Assembly: GCA_018715685.1 (NCBI GenBank)
Contig: DVLC01000022.1
Span: 1-39,623, forward strand
DNA length: 39,623 nucleotides
From: Candidatus Cryptobacteroides merdipullorum
GTDB lineage: Bacteria > Bacteroidota > Bacteroidia > Bacteroidales > UBA932
Reading direction: 5' to 3'
Shown piece by piece: positions 26,154 through 34,197 of the stretch (position 1 is the first letter of the stretch; each line of letters opens with the position of its first letter). The notes beneath the pieces are model-generated. The model was not told where the DNA came from, did not search any database, and saw nothing but the letters and a program-made list of their open reading frames with translations. Both the position numbers and the translations under genes were made by a program.

Positions 26154-27149
26154 TTACGCGTACCTTCTCAGAATTTCTCCGAAGATATTCTCCAGTTCCG
26201 CCGGGTCGAGCGTCGTCACCATCCTCATGCGCAGCTCCTTGAAGTCCGGCAGCCCCTTGAAATAATTGCTCAGGTGCCTGCGCATCTCGTAGATGCCGCG
26301 CGGCTCCCCCTTGTATTCGAGCGACAGTGCCAGATGCTGCCTGGCGAGCGCCACCTTCTCGGCGACCGAAGGCTCCGGCATAGGCTCGCGGTGCTCCAGA
26401 TAATACTTGATCTCGCGGAAGATCCACGGGTGACCGAAGCTGGCGCGTCCTATCATGATGCCGTCAACCCCGTATTCCTCGAACGCCCGCAGAGCCGAGG
26501 GCCCGTCGGTGATGTCTCCGTTGCCTATTATTGGTATGTGCATGCGGGGGTTGCTCTTCACCTGGCCTATCAGCGTCCAGTCGGCGGCTCCCTTGTACAT
26601 CTGGCAGCGCGTGCGTCCGTGGATCGTGAGAGCCTGAATGCCAACGTCCTGCAGGCGCTCCGCGAGTTCGACTATGATTTTGGAGTTGTCGTCCCACCCG
26701 AGACGGGTCTTGACCGTCACCGGCTTGCCGACAGCCTCCACTACCGCCTTCGTGATGGCGACCATCTTGTCGGGGTAGCGCATCATTCCGGAGCCGGCGC
26801 CGCGCCCTGCGATCTTGGTCACGGGGCAGCCGAAGTTGATGTCTATCACGTCGGCGCCGTGGCCTCCCGTTATCTCCGCCGCGCGGTCCGCCATTCTGGC
26901 CGCCTCCACCATGGATTCGGGAATATGTCCGTAAATCTGTATGCCCACCGGGGCCTCCTCGTCGGCGGTGCGCAGCTTCGCGAGGGCTTTTGAAGCGTCG
27001 CGTATCAGTCCGTCGGAGGGGATGAATTCCGTGTACACCATGTCCGCCCCCTGTTCGCGGCAGAGCAGGCGGAAGGAGATGTCGGTGATGTCCTCCATCG
27101 GTGCGAGCATCAAAGGGCGTTCGCCCAAATCGAGATTTCCGATTTTCAT
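26154..27149 (-). CDS. tRNA-dihydrouridine synthase (Dus)
   Basis: This 331-residue FMN enzyme reduces uridines in the tRNA D-loop. The TIM-barrel start LMLAPMEDITD (13-23), GIQIYGHIPESM (69-80), the catalytic Cys108 in DINFGCPVTKI, KTRLGWDD, LTIHGRTRCQMY and IGNGDI are all present. It belongs to the DusB-like group by motif, but the exact position specificity cannot be read. Start ATG 27149 is chosen because an upstream in-frame TTG (27158) lies inside the -7 box TATTTTTG. The stop codon falls in a small ACGCGT hairpin downstream of hemW. Confidence 0.93.
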   Translation of the reverse strand: MKIGNLDLGERPLMLAPMEDITDISFRLLCREQGADMVYTEFIPSDGLIRDASKALAKLRTADEEAPVGIQIYGHIPESMVEAARMADRAAEITGGHGADVIDINFGCPVTKIAGRGAGSGMMRYPDKMVAITKAVVEAVGKPVTVKTRLGWDDNSKIIVELAERLQDVGIQALTIHGRTRCQMYKGAADWTLIGQVKSNPRMHIPIIGNGDITDGPSALRAFEEYGVDGIMIGRASFGHPWIFREIKYYLEHREPMPEPSVAEKVALARQHLALSLEYKGEPRGIYEMRRHLSNYFKGLPDFKELRMRMVTTLDPAELENIFGEILRRYA

Positions 27150-27155
27150 AGACCG

Positions 27156-27163
27156 CAAAAATA
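27156..27163 (-). promoter_or_regulatory. -7 promoter element of dus
   Basis: TATTTTTG on the minus strand, six bases before ATG 27149, so a leaderless transcript is predicted. Confidence 0.55.
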
Positions 27164-27184
27164 CAAAATCACTGCGGAAAAAAT

Positions 27185-27192
27185 TATCTTTG
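27185..27192 (+). promoter_or_regulatory. -7 promoter element of the M24 peptidase-lpxK pair
   Basis: TATCTTTG fits TAnnTTTG. Six bases separate it from ATG 27199, predicting a leaderless mRNA. It is divergent from the dus promoter. Confidence 0.6.
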
Positions 27193-27198
27193 TAATCT

Positions 27199-28965
27199 AT
27201 GGAGAATATTTACCGGCAGAGAATCGAAAGGCTGCGCGGACTCATGAGGTCCAGGAACTGGGACGCCGTGCTGATTACGGGCGGCGACCCGCACTGCAGC
27301 GAATATCCGGCCGAGCGCTGGAAGCAGGTCCGATGGCTCAGCGGCTTCACCGGGGAGGCGGGGGATCTCGTGGTCACGCTCGACCACGCCGGCCTCTGGA
27401 CCGACACGCGATATTTCATCCAGGCCGTACGGCAACTCGAGGGTACCGGGGTGGAGCTGCACAAGACCAGAGTGCCTGAACAGGTTCTGATTCCTGAATG
27501 GCTCGGGCGGCAGTTCGGAAGCGACGGAATAATTGCCGTGGACGGCCTCTGCACCGGTGCGGATTTCGCGAAGTCTCTTCCCGGAACCGTGGTGAGCGTG
27601 CCGGACATGCTGTCGCTGCTCTGGGACGACAGACCTGAAATACCGCACACGCCCGTATTCACCGTGCAGGCCGGGGAGACGCGGGCGTCCAAGCTCGACT
27701 GGCTGCGCTCCTTCCTGGCCGGGAAGGATTGCGACGGCATGCTGGTGACCGCGCTGGACGAGATAGCCTGGCTACTCAACGTAAGAGCCGCGGACATAGA
27801 ATACAACCCGTTGGTGATCAGCTACCTGCTCGTGACGGACGACAGCGTGGAGTGGTATGTGGGCAAGGACGGGGAGGAAGATCCGCGGACTTCCGCCACC
27901 ATGAGCATACTGGAGTCGGAGGGAGTTTCCGTGCTTGCATATTCCGAGGCCGAACAGGCTCTGTCCGCTTTCCGGGGCAGGTTGTTCGTCGACACTTCGA
28001 CGCTGAACTGGAGTCTCTACGAGGCTCTTGTCACCGGAGAGGTCTCGCTGCTCGAAGGCGAAAGCCCCATAGGGTTGCGGAAGGCCGTGAAAAACAGCTT
28101 CGAACTTGAAGGGATGCGCAGCATCCATGTCATGGACGGAGTCGCGATGGAGCGCTTCCTGTACTGGCTGGAGAAGTCCGTGCAGGGAGGCAGGGTGGTC
28201 ACGGAATGGGACGCCGCGGTCATGCTCGGCCGCCTGCGTTCGGAGATTTCCGAATACATGGGTGACAGTTTCGAGACTATTTCGGCATACGGTCCGGCGG
28301 CGGCGCTTCCTCACTATGTGACTCCGCGCGAGAACGCCCCGGTGCTGCGTGAGCAGGGATTGTATCTATGCGATTCCGGCGGTCAGTACAGCTGCGGAAC
28401 CACGGACATCACGAGAACGGTTCCGCTCGGAGAATGCACCCGGCTTGAATGCGAGGACTACACTCTCGTGCTCAAGGGGCATATCGATCTGGCGATGGCC
28501 GTGTTCCCGGCAGGGACCGCAGGGTGCCAGATAGACTCTCTCGCCAGAGAGCCTCTTTGGCGCTGCATGCGCAATTTCGGCCATGGCACGGGCCACGGAG
28601 TGGGATATTTTCTCGGAGTTCATGAAGGCCCTCAGGACATACGTCAGAATTTCAACCGCACTCCGTTGCTGCCCGGCATGATAACTTCTGACGAGCCTGG
28701 AATCTACCGCGAAGGCATGCACGGGGTCAGGCACGAGAACCTGTTGCTCTGCGTGGATGCGGGGTCCAACGAGTTCGGGTCGTGGAGGAGGTTCGAGACA
28801 CTCACGCTCTGTCATTTCGACACCACCGTGCTGATTGCCGAACTGCTGACCGACGCCGAGCGCCAGTGGCTGAACGACTACAACGCCAGAGTCTGCGAGA
28901 CTCTCGGAAAATACCTTTCCGAAGACGAGCGCCAGTGGCTGCATTACAAGACCAGGAAAATATAA
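27199..28965 (+). CDS. Xaa-Pro aminopeptidase, M24B family
   Basis: This 588-residue cytoplasmic metallopeptidase removes N-terminal residues preceding proline. It has two creatinase-like N-terminal domains and a C-terminal pita-bread catalytic domain. All five metal ligands are in place: Asp392 and Asp403 in CDSGGQYSCGTTDITRT, His466 in GTGHGVG, Glu499 in SDEPGIY and Glu513 in RHENL. Length is typical of the long eukaryote-like aminopeptidase P found in Bacteroidota. It lies 4 nt before lpxK, so co-transcription is likely, with no obvious functional link. Confidence 0.94.
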   Translation: MENIYRQRIERLRGLMRSRNWDAVLITGGDPHCSEYPAERWKQVRWLSGFTGEAGDLVVTLDHAGLWTDTRYFIQAVRQLEGTGVELHKTRVPEQVLIPEWLGRQFGSDGIIAVDGLCTGADFAKSLPGTVVSVPDMLSLLWDDRPEIPHTPVFTVQAGETRASKLDWLRSFLAGKDCDGMLVTALDEIAWLLNVRAADIEYNPLVISYLLVTDDSVEWYVGKDGEEDPRTSATMSILESEGVSVLAYSEAEQALSAFRGRLFVDTSTLNWSLYEALVTGEVSLLEGESPIGLRKAVKNSFELEGMRSIHVMDGVAMERFLYWLEKSVQGGRVVTEWDAAVMLGRLRSEISEYMGDSFETISAYGPAAALPHYVTPRENAPVLREQGLYLCDSGGQYSCGTTDITRTVPLGECTRLECEDYTLVLKGHIDLAMAVFPAGTAGCQIDSLAREPLWRCMRNFGHGTGHGVGYFLGVHEGPQDIRQNFNRTPLLPGMITSDEPGIYREGMHGVRHENLLLCVDAGSNEFGSWRRFETLTLCHFDTTVLIAELLTDAERQWLNDYNARVCETLGKYLSEDERQWLHYKTRKI

Positions 28966-28969
28966 TAAG

Positions 28970-30094
28970 ATGATAGACAGAATATTGCTTTTCCCGTACT
29001 ACTGGGTGCTGAAGCTGAGGAACAGATATTACAGCAGGCCGGGACGGAAGTTCTATACTCCCTCGGTGCCTTCTCTGTGCGTCGGCAATGTCACGGCCGG
29101 AGGGACGGGGAAGACCCCCATGGTCGAGCTCGTGCTCCGGACGCTCCGCGCCAGCGACGAATGGATGGACAGGAACATCGCCGTGCTTTCCCGCGGGTAC
29201 AAACGTGAGAGCAAAGGCTTCCAGCAGGTCATGCCGGAAGGAGGCGCCTCCATGTTCGGGGACGAGCCTCTGCAGATCAAGAAGAAGTTCCCCTGGGCCA
29301 CCGTGGCAGTGGACAAGGACAGGGTGGAAGGCTGCGAGTTCCTCCAGCATCCCGAAGCGCTGGCTTCGGGCAAGAAGGCGAAGAAATGCTGGTACAGGGA
29401 GTTTCCTGCGGCCGATTACATAGTCTTCGACGACGCTTTCCAGTACAGAAGACTCAAGGCTGCGAGGACTATGGTGCTCGTGGACTGGAACCGTCCCGTG
29501 ACGGAAGACATGCTTCTTCCCTTCGGCCGTCTGCGCGACCTGCCGGAAAGGATTTCGGAAGCTGACATCATAGTGGTCACAAAGTGTCCGGCGGAGCTGA
29601 GCGGCTCCGAGAAGCAGGCTTTCGCTGAGCGGCTGGGCATAAGCGGCTATTCTCCCGACACCTGCGAGGGGACAGGCGCCGCGGGACGCCGGCAGGCTGT
29701 GCTTTTCGCGAGAATCAAGTACGGACAGCCCGTAGGGGTCTACGAGAAGACCGAAGCACGCTATGTGTATTCCAAGAAGATAATACTCGTGAGCGGAATC
29801 GCGAGGGACACTCCGATGCGCGACTACCTCAGTGACTTCTACAAGATAGAGAAGCGCTTCGGCTTCCCGGACCACCACAAGTACCGCTGGTCCGACATAA
29901 CCAAGATCCAGATGGCCGTGAGGAAGAACCCCACAGCCTCGATCATGACCACGGAGAAGGACGCCCAGAGGCTGCTGGATTTCCCCGGGATGCCGGAGGA
30001 GATAGTCGAGCGGCTGTTCATGCTGCCCATAGAAACAGAATTCCTCTCCGAGGCGGAGAGGAATGTATTCAAGGACCGGATAGAGAGTCTGTAG
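28970..30094 (+). CDS. lpxK: Tetraacyldisaccharide 4'-kinase
   Basis: A 374-residue inner-membrane-associated kinase that phosphorylates the lipid A disaccharide at 4'. The N-terminal amphipathic segment (MIDRILLFPYYWVLKLRN) docks to the membrane. The Walker A motif GGTGKTP is at 44-50, and VLSRGYKR, DEPLQIKKKFP and IVFDDAFQYRRLK follow in family order. The C-terminal half includes FPDHHKYRWSDI and MTTEKDAQRL. It shows the organism makes lipid A. It ends 10 nt from the convergent frr stop. Confidence 0.94.
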   Translation: MIDRILLFPYYWVLKLRNRYYSRPGRKFYTPSVPSLCVGNVTAGGTGKTPMVELVLRTLRASDEWMDRNIAVLSRGYKRESKGFQQVMPEGGASMFGDEPLQIKKKFPWATVAVDKDRVEGCEFLQHPEALASGKKAKKCWYREFPAADYIVFDDAFQYRRLKAARTMVLVDWNRPVTEDMLLPFGRLRDLPERISEADIIVVTKCPAELSGSEKQAFAERLGISGYSPDTCEGTGAAGRRQAVLFARIKYGQPVGVYEKTEARYVYSKKIILVSGIARDTPMRDYLSDFYKIEKRFGFPDHHKYRWSDITKIQMAVRKNPTASIMTTEKDAQRLLDFPGMPEEIVERLFMLPIETEFLSEAERNVFKDRIESL

Positions 30095-30104
30095 CCACGG
30101 AGGC

Positions 30105-30674
30105 CTACACGGTCATGATGTCTTTCTCCTTGAGGGAGACATGGGTGTCGACGGTCTTCACCCAGTTGTCGGTCAGCTTCTGGATTTCGGCTTCGGCCTC
30201 CTTCTCGGCATCTTCCGACAGACCTTCGTTCTTCTGAGCCTTCTTCAACAGCTCGATGCCGTCCCTGCGGGCGTTGCGCACCACTATCTTGGCGTTCTCG
30301 CCGGCGGTCCTGGCCTTCTTGATCAGCTCCTTGCGACGCTCCTCGGTGAGAGCGGGCACGGTGCAGCGGATGACTTCCCCGTTGTTCTGGGGCGTCATTC
30401 CGAGGTTCGCGTCGATTATGGCCTTCTCTATCTTCGAAATCATGCTTTTCTCCCAGGGCTGGATCGCGAGAGTCTTGGCGTCGGGCGCCGAAACCGAGGC
30501 CACCTGGGGCACGGGTGTGGGCGTGCCGTAGTAGTCGACCATGACATTGTTGAAAATCAAGGGGTTCGCCTTGCCTACCCTGTAGGACTTGAGATCTTCT
30601 TCGAGGAAGCTCACGGCCTCCTTCATCTTGGAATCGGTCTGATTGACGATTTCTTTGGCTCTTTCTGTCAACAT
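30105..30674 (-). CDS. frr: Ribosome recycling factor
   Basis: This 189-residue protein splits post-termination ribosomes with EF-G. Family motifs are AVSFLEEDLKSYRVGKANP (with the conserved Arg/Gly/Ala), VDYYGTPTPVPQVASVSAPDAKTLAIQPWEKS in the beta domain, and the helical TEERRKELIKKARTAGENAKIVVRNARRD. Length is normal. It lies 17 nt after the pyrH stop, the common pyrH-frr order. Confidence 0.97.
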   Translation of the reverse strand: MLTERAKEIVNQTDSKMKEAVSFLEEDLKSYRVGKANPLIFNNVMVDYYGTPTPVPQVASVSAPDAKTLAIQPWEKSMISKIEKAIIDANLGMTPQNNGEVIRCTVPALTEERRKELIKKARTAGENAKIVVRNARRDGIELLKKAQKNEGLSEDAEKEAEAEIQKLTDNWVKTVDTHVSLKEKDIMTV

Positions 30675-30691
30675 ATATTATAATGGTTTTG

Positions 30692-31390
30692 TCATGCGTG
30701 AACCGTGGTGCCTATCTTCTCTCCGGCGAGAAGCCGGCCGAGATTGCCTTTCTGCTCCACATTGAAGACTATGATGGGGATGGGACCCTGTTCGCAGAGC
30801 GCGAACGCGGTGGCGTCCATGACCTTGAGATGGTCGGCGAGCGCCTTGCTGAAGCTCAGCTCGTCATATTTGACCGCCTTCGGGTCCTTCTCGGGGTCCG
30901 CGGTGTACACTCCGTCCACCCTCGTTCCCTTCAGCAGCGCGTCCGCCCCTATTTCAAGCGCCCTGAGGGCGGCTCCTGAATCGGTGGTGAAGAAGGGGTT
31001 GCCCGTGCCGCCGGAAATCAGCGCCACGCCTCCCTCCTCGAGGACTTTCACGGCATCCTCTTTCCTGTAATATCTGGCTATGGGTTCCATGGGCGTGGCC
31101 GTGAACACTTCGGCCGTCAGTCCTTCGGAACGCAGGGCGCACGCGAGGCCGAGCGAGTTTATGACCGTGGCCAGCATGCCCATCCTGTCGCCGGTGATCC
31201 TGTCGAAGCCTTTTCCCATGCCCTGAAGGCCGCGGAAGATGTTGCCTCCGCCGTTGACCACAGCGATCTGATGGCCGGCGCGGACCGCATCCGCTATTTC
31301 ATGCGCGTATTCGACGAGGCTGCGGCTGTCGACGCCCCTTCCTTCGGGGCCGCCGAGGCTCTCGCCGCTGAGTTTAAGAAGTACTCTCAT
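30692..31390 (-). CDS. pyrH: UMP kinase
   Basis: A 232-residue amino acid kinase-fold enzyme converting UMP to UDP. Motifs are RVLLKLSGESLGG (2-14), NGGGNIFRG (46-54), DRMGMLATVINSLGL, and GGTGNPFFTTDSGAALRALEIGAD with LLKGTRVDGVYTADP. ATG 31390 is used: an upstream in-frame TTG (31411) is part of the TACTTTTG -7 box and cannot be translated from that promoter. First gene of the pyrH-frr unit, divergent from the cytochrome b gene. Confidence 0.96.
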   Translation of the reverse strand: MRVLLKLSGESLGGPEGRGVDSRSLVEYAHEIADAVRAGHQIAVVNGGGNIFRGLQGMGKGFDRITGDRMGMLATVINSLGLACALRSEGLTAEVFTATPMEPIARYYRKEDAVKVLEEGGVALISGGTGNPFFTTDSGAALRALEIGADALLKGTRVDGVYTADPEKDPKAVKYDELSFSKALADHLKVMDATAFALCEQGPIPIIVFNVEQKGNLGRLLAGEKIGTTVHA

Positions 31391-31408
31391 ATATCGTGGT
31401 TTGACTAA

Positions 31409-31416
31409 CAAAAGTA
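31409..31416 (-). promoter_or_regulatory. -7 promoter element of pyrH-frr
   Basis: TACTTTTG on the minus strand, 18 nt before ATG 31390, giving a leader of about 10-14 nt. Confidence 0.55.
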
Positions 31417-31448
31417 TTTGAAAATTATGAAACTTGCAAGATAAGGAC

Positions 31449-31456
31449 TATATTTG
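31449..31456 (+). promoter_or_regulatory. -7 promoter element of the cytochrome b gene
   Basis: TATATTTG fits TAnnTTTG and lies 41 nt before ATG 31498. No TTTG is at the expected -33 spacing. Confidence 0.55.
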
Positions 31457-31497
31457 CACCCTGTGGAATACAACATCCGAGACTAAATATCAGAAAA

Positions 31498-32223
31498 ATG
31501 TTCATATTCAATTCATCCATCGGAAAGAAATTCGTCCAGGCAGTGAGCGGCGCGTTTCTTATCATCTTCCTGCTTCTTCACACCACCATCAACTTCTTCT
31601 CGGTGATCGACTCGTTCACTGGCAAGTTCGGCGTGGTTGCGGCTGATGACAAGCTCTTCAGTGCAGGTGACGGACTCTTCAAGCTGGGCTGCGACTTCAT
31701 GTCCACCCCCGTCATCTCCATCATGGTCCCCGTGCTCGCCCTCGGCTTCCTGGTGCACATCCTCTACGGATGCTGGCTCACATGGAAGAACATCCGTGCG
31801 CGCGGCGGCTACAAGCGCTATGAGGTGAAGAGCCGCGCGGCCACCGACTCATGGTCTGCCCGCAACATGTTCGTGCTCGGAATGCTCATCATCCTTGGAA
31901 TCGCGGTGCACCTCACCCATTTCTGGGCTTACATGCAGCTTCCCGAGATGTTCGGAATCGGCAACTACGAGGACAACCCCTACGACCTTCTCATGGCCAC
32001 CTTCGGCAGCTGGTGGGTTCTCGCTATCTACCTCGTGTGGTTCGTGGTCCTCTGGTTCCACCTCACCCACGGCTTCTGGAGCATGTTCCAGACAGTAGGC
32101 TGGGACGGCAGCGTATGGTTCAAGCGCGTCAAGGTGATCGGCATCATCGTCGCCACTCTGATCTGCATTCTGCTCGCGGTCGTTGCGATCAACGGATTCG
32201 TCCAGGCCAGGCTGCTGGTATAG
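31498..32223 (+). CDS. Succinate dehydrogenase/fumarate reductase cytochrome b subunit
   Basis: This 241-residue membrane anchor has five hydrophobic segments, in the diheme type B arrangement of Bacteroidota and epsilonproteobacterial fumarate reductases. Candidate heme ligands are His28 (LLLHTT), His87 (LVHILYG), His138 or His141 (VHLTHFW) and His188 or His191 (FHLTHGFW). It passes electrons between menaquinone and the Fe-S subunit. The flavoprotein and Fe-S genes that normally follow are absent: the next gene is rplM with its own promoter. The gene therefore stands alone here. Confidence 0.92.
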   Translation: MFIFNSSIGKKFVQAVSGAFLIIFLLLHTTINFFSVIDSFTGKFGVVAADDKLFSAGDGLFKLGCDFMSTPVISIMVPVLALGFLVHILYGCWLTWKNIRARGGYKRYEVKSRAATDSWSARNMFVLGMLIILGIAVHLTHFWAYMQLPEMFGIGNYEDNPYDLLMATFGSWWVLAIYLVWFVVLWFHLTHGFWSMFQTVGWDGSVWFKRVKVIGIIVATLICILLAVVAINGFVQARLLV

Positions 32224-32234
32224 GAACGGCAGTT

Positions 32235-32265
32235 TTTGATTTTAAGAAATATTTGATTATCTTTG
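32235..32265 (+). promoter_or_regulatory. Complete Bacteroidota promoter of rplM-rpsI
   Basis: TTTG at 32235-32238 (-33) and TATCTTTG at 32258-32265 (-7), with a 19-nt spacer, is one of the two best matches to consensus in the window. The start is expected near 32270. Confidence 0.75.
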
Positions 32266-32322
32266 CGACCCCTATTTTGTGTAGGGATCGCAATTTTTAT
32301 TAACTATTTAAAGATCAAGACA
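32265..32322 (+). promoter_or_regulatory. 5' leader of the L13 mRNA with a terminal hairpin (candidate ribosomal protein leader)
   Basis: GCGACCCCTA (32265-32274) pairs with TAGGGATCGC (32282-32291) around a 7-nt loop TTTTGTG with one C-A mismatch. The transcript probably begins near 32270, so the mRNA would open with CCCTA...TAGGG. A ~30-nt AT-rich single strand then leads to the GTG start. Autoregulation by L13 is an inference from position. Confidence 0.5.
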
Positions 32323-32775
32323 GTGGACACACAAAGCTACAAAACGGTATCGCTGAACAGTGCGACCGTTGACAAGAAGTGGGTTGTCATTGACGCGACT
32401 GATCTCGCTCTTGGTCGTCTCGCATCCCGCGTGGCGCTCGTTCTTCGCGGTAAGAACAAGCCCGGGTTCACCCCTCACGTGGACTGCGGTGACAATGTCA
32501 TCGTGGTCAACGCCGAGAAGGTTTCACTCAGCGGAAAGAAGATGACGGACCGTGTCTATACACGCTACACCGGATATCCCGGAGGACAGCGTTTCACGAC
32601 ACCCAAGGAGATCCTCGCCAAGAGACCCACCGAACTCGTCAGGAGAGCTGTGAAGGGTATGCTCCCCAAGACACGCCTCGGCGCCGATCTGCTCAACAAC
32701 CTGTTCATCTACGCAGGACCCGAGCATCCTCACCAGGCACAGAACCCTAAAGTTATCAAGTTGGACGAAATTTAA
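32323..32775 (+). CDS. rplM: 50S ribosomal protein L13
   Basis: This 150-residue protein carries VVIDATDLALGRLASRVALVLRGK, FTPHVDCGDNVIVVNAEKV, YTRYTGYPGGQR and MLPKTRLGADLLNNLFIYAGPEHPH, all standard L13 motifs. The start is GTG 32323 (VDTQSYKT), by correspondence with Bacteroidota L13 proteins that begin MDTxSYKT. A longer frame from 32263 would begin within the -7 box and is rejected. Followed 9 nt later by rpsI. Confidence 0.96.
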   Translation: MDTQSYKTVSLNSATVDKKWVVIDATDLALGRLASRVALVLRGKNKPGFTPHVDCGDNVIVVNAEKVSLSGKKMTDRVYTRYTGYPGGQRFTTPKEILAKRPTELVRRAVKGMLPKTRLGADLLNNLFIYAGPEHPHQAQNPKVIKLDEI

Positions 32776-32784
32776 ACAGAGCAA

Positions 32785-33174
32785 ATGGAACAGACACACG
32801 CCCTTGGAAGACGTAAATCAGCTGTGGCTCGCGTTTATCTCACGGCCGGCGCAGGCAACATCACCATCAACGACCGCCCCCTCGAGACCTATTTCCCTCT
32901 CGATTCGCTCCGTTATGTGGTGAACCAGCCTTTCGAGGTTACCGGAACACTCGGTCAGTACGATGTCAAGATCACCATCAAGGGTGGCGGCATCAAGGGA
33001 CAGGCCGAGGCTGTACGTCTCGGTATCGCCCGCGCCCTCTGCGAGGTGAACAGAGAAGCATACCGTCCTGCACTCAAGGCAGCAGGCTTCCTTACCCGCG
33101 ACGCCCGTGAGGTTGAGCGCAAGAAGCCCGGTCAGCCCGGTGCACGCCGCCGCTTCCAGTTCAGCAAACGTTAG
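32785..33174 (+). CDS. rpsI: 30S ribosomal protein S9
   Basis: A 129-residue protein with the N-terminal [14 protein letters not shown], the central [21 protein letters not shown] and the basic C-terminal tail [10 protein letters not shown], which reaches the P-site tRNA in the ribosome. Partner of rplM in the widespread L13-S9 operon. No oddities. Confidence 0.97.
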   Translation: MEQTHALGRRKSAVARVYLTAGAGNITINDRPLETYFPLDSLRYVVNQPFEVTGTLGQYDVKITIKGGGIKGQAEAVRLGIARALCEVNREAYRPALKAAGFLTRDAREVERKKPGQPGARRRFQFSKR

Positions 33175-33333
33175 TCATATTTATGATTTACGGCACAGCA
33201 GCGGTTATCAAACCATCCTGGAGATGGCTGCCCTGCTGCGGAAAAGGCCGGAGACCGGAATGACCCGCTACTCCGCCTTGAAGAAAAGAGACCCCGGAAC
33301 GGGGACAGTTTACAAAAAACAGATAAACAGAAA
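33175..33333 (+). promoter_or_regulatory. Structured 159-nt leader between rpsI and rpsB
   Basis: No TAnnTTTG promoter is visible, so rpsB-tsf is probably read through from rplM. The gap contains a CAGCAG/CTGCTG pairing (about 33196 and 33233) and a tight hairpin CCCCG-GAA-CGGGG (33292-33304) about 30 nt before the rpsB ATG. S2 leaders regulate rpsB-tsf in other bacteria, so an autoregulatory site is plausible but unproven. Confidence 0.35.
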
Positions 33334-34167
33334 ATGTCACGCACAAATTTCCAAGAATTGCTTGATGCAGGTGTACATTTCGGGCACCTGGCCAGGAAGT
33401 GGAACCCTAAGATGGCTCCCTACATCTTCGACCAGAAGAACGGAATACATGTGATAGACCTGCGCAAGACGGTCGTCAAGATAGACGAGGCGGCCGAAGA
33501 GATGAAGCAGCTGGCGAGATCCGGCCGCAAGATCCTCTTCGTGGCCACCAAGAAGCAGGCGAAGGATATTGTCAAGGAAAAGGCTACCGCAGTCAACATG
33601 CCTTCGATCACCGAGCGCTGGGCCGGTGGCATGCTTACCAATTTCCCCACCATCCGCAAGGCTGTCAAGAAGATGTCCACCATCGACAAGATGAAGGAGG
33701 ACGGAACCTTCGACAAGCTTGCAAAGAGAGAGCGCCTTCAGGTTGACCGCCAGAGGGCCAAGCTTGAGAAGAACCTCGGCTCCATACGCGACATGAGCCG
33801 CCTTCCCTCCGCGCTTTTCATCGTGGACGTACAGAAGGAGGCAAACGCCGTGAAGGAGGCCAATCGTCTCAACATTCCGGTATTCGCAATGGTTGATACT
33901 TGTTGCGATCCCACCCCTATTGATTATGTGATACCGGCAAACGACGACGCCACCAACTCCATCGAGTGCATCGTCGACATTCTTTGCAAGGCCATCCAGG
34001 AAGGACTTGACGAGCGCAAGCTCGAGAAGGACAAGGAGGCTGCAGCGGCTTCCGAAGACAATGACGCAAAGCCCGCCGCATCCCGCAAGCTCCGTTCCCG
34101 CAAGGGAGGCAAGCCCGCCGAAGAGGCAGCCGCAGAGACGGCCGCGGAGCCCAAGGCTGAAGAATAA
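33334..34167 (+). CDS. rpsB: 30S ribosomal protein S2
   Basis: This 277-residue protein has LLDAGVHFGHLARKWNPKMAPYIF (9-32), the RWAGGMLTNFPTIRKAVKKM motif, and PSALFIVDVQKEANAVKEANRLNIPVFAMVDTCCDPTPIDYVIPANDDA near 160-208. After the core, a ~55-residue Ala/Glu/Lys-rich, low-complexity tail (from about 223, KLEKDKEAAAASEDND onward) extends past the usual end, as in several Bacteroidota. Followed 30 nt later by tsf. Confidence 0.97.
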   Translation: MSRTNFQELLDAGVHFGHLARKWNPKMAPYIFDQKNGIHVIDLRKTVVKIDEAAEEMKQLARSGRKILFVATKKQAKDIVKEKATAVNMPSITERWAGGMLTNFPTIRKAVKKMSTIDKMKEDGTFDKLAKRERLQVDRQRAKLEKNLGSIRDMSRLPSALFIVDVQKEANAVKEANRLNIPVFAMVDTCCDPTPIDYVIPANDDATNSIECIVDILCKAIQEGLDERKLEKDKEAAAASEDNDAKPAASRKLRSRKGGKPAEEAAAETAAEPKAEE

Positions 34168-34197
34168 TGTTCCATCAGTTAGTTAGATAAAGATATT

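Noticed and set aside
28802..29878. 358-codon minus-strand frame opposite the M24 peptidase and lpxK genes
   Set aside because: It spans the boundary of two clear genes on the other strand and has no domain.
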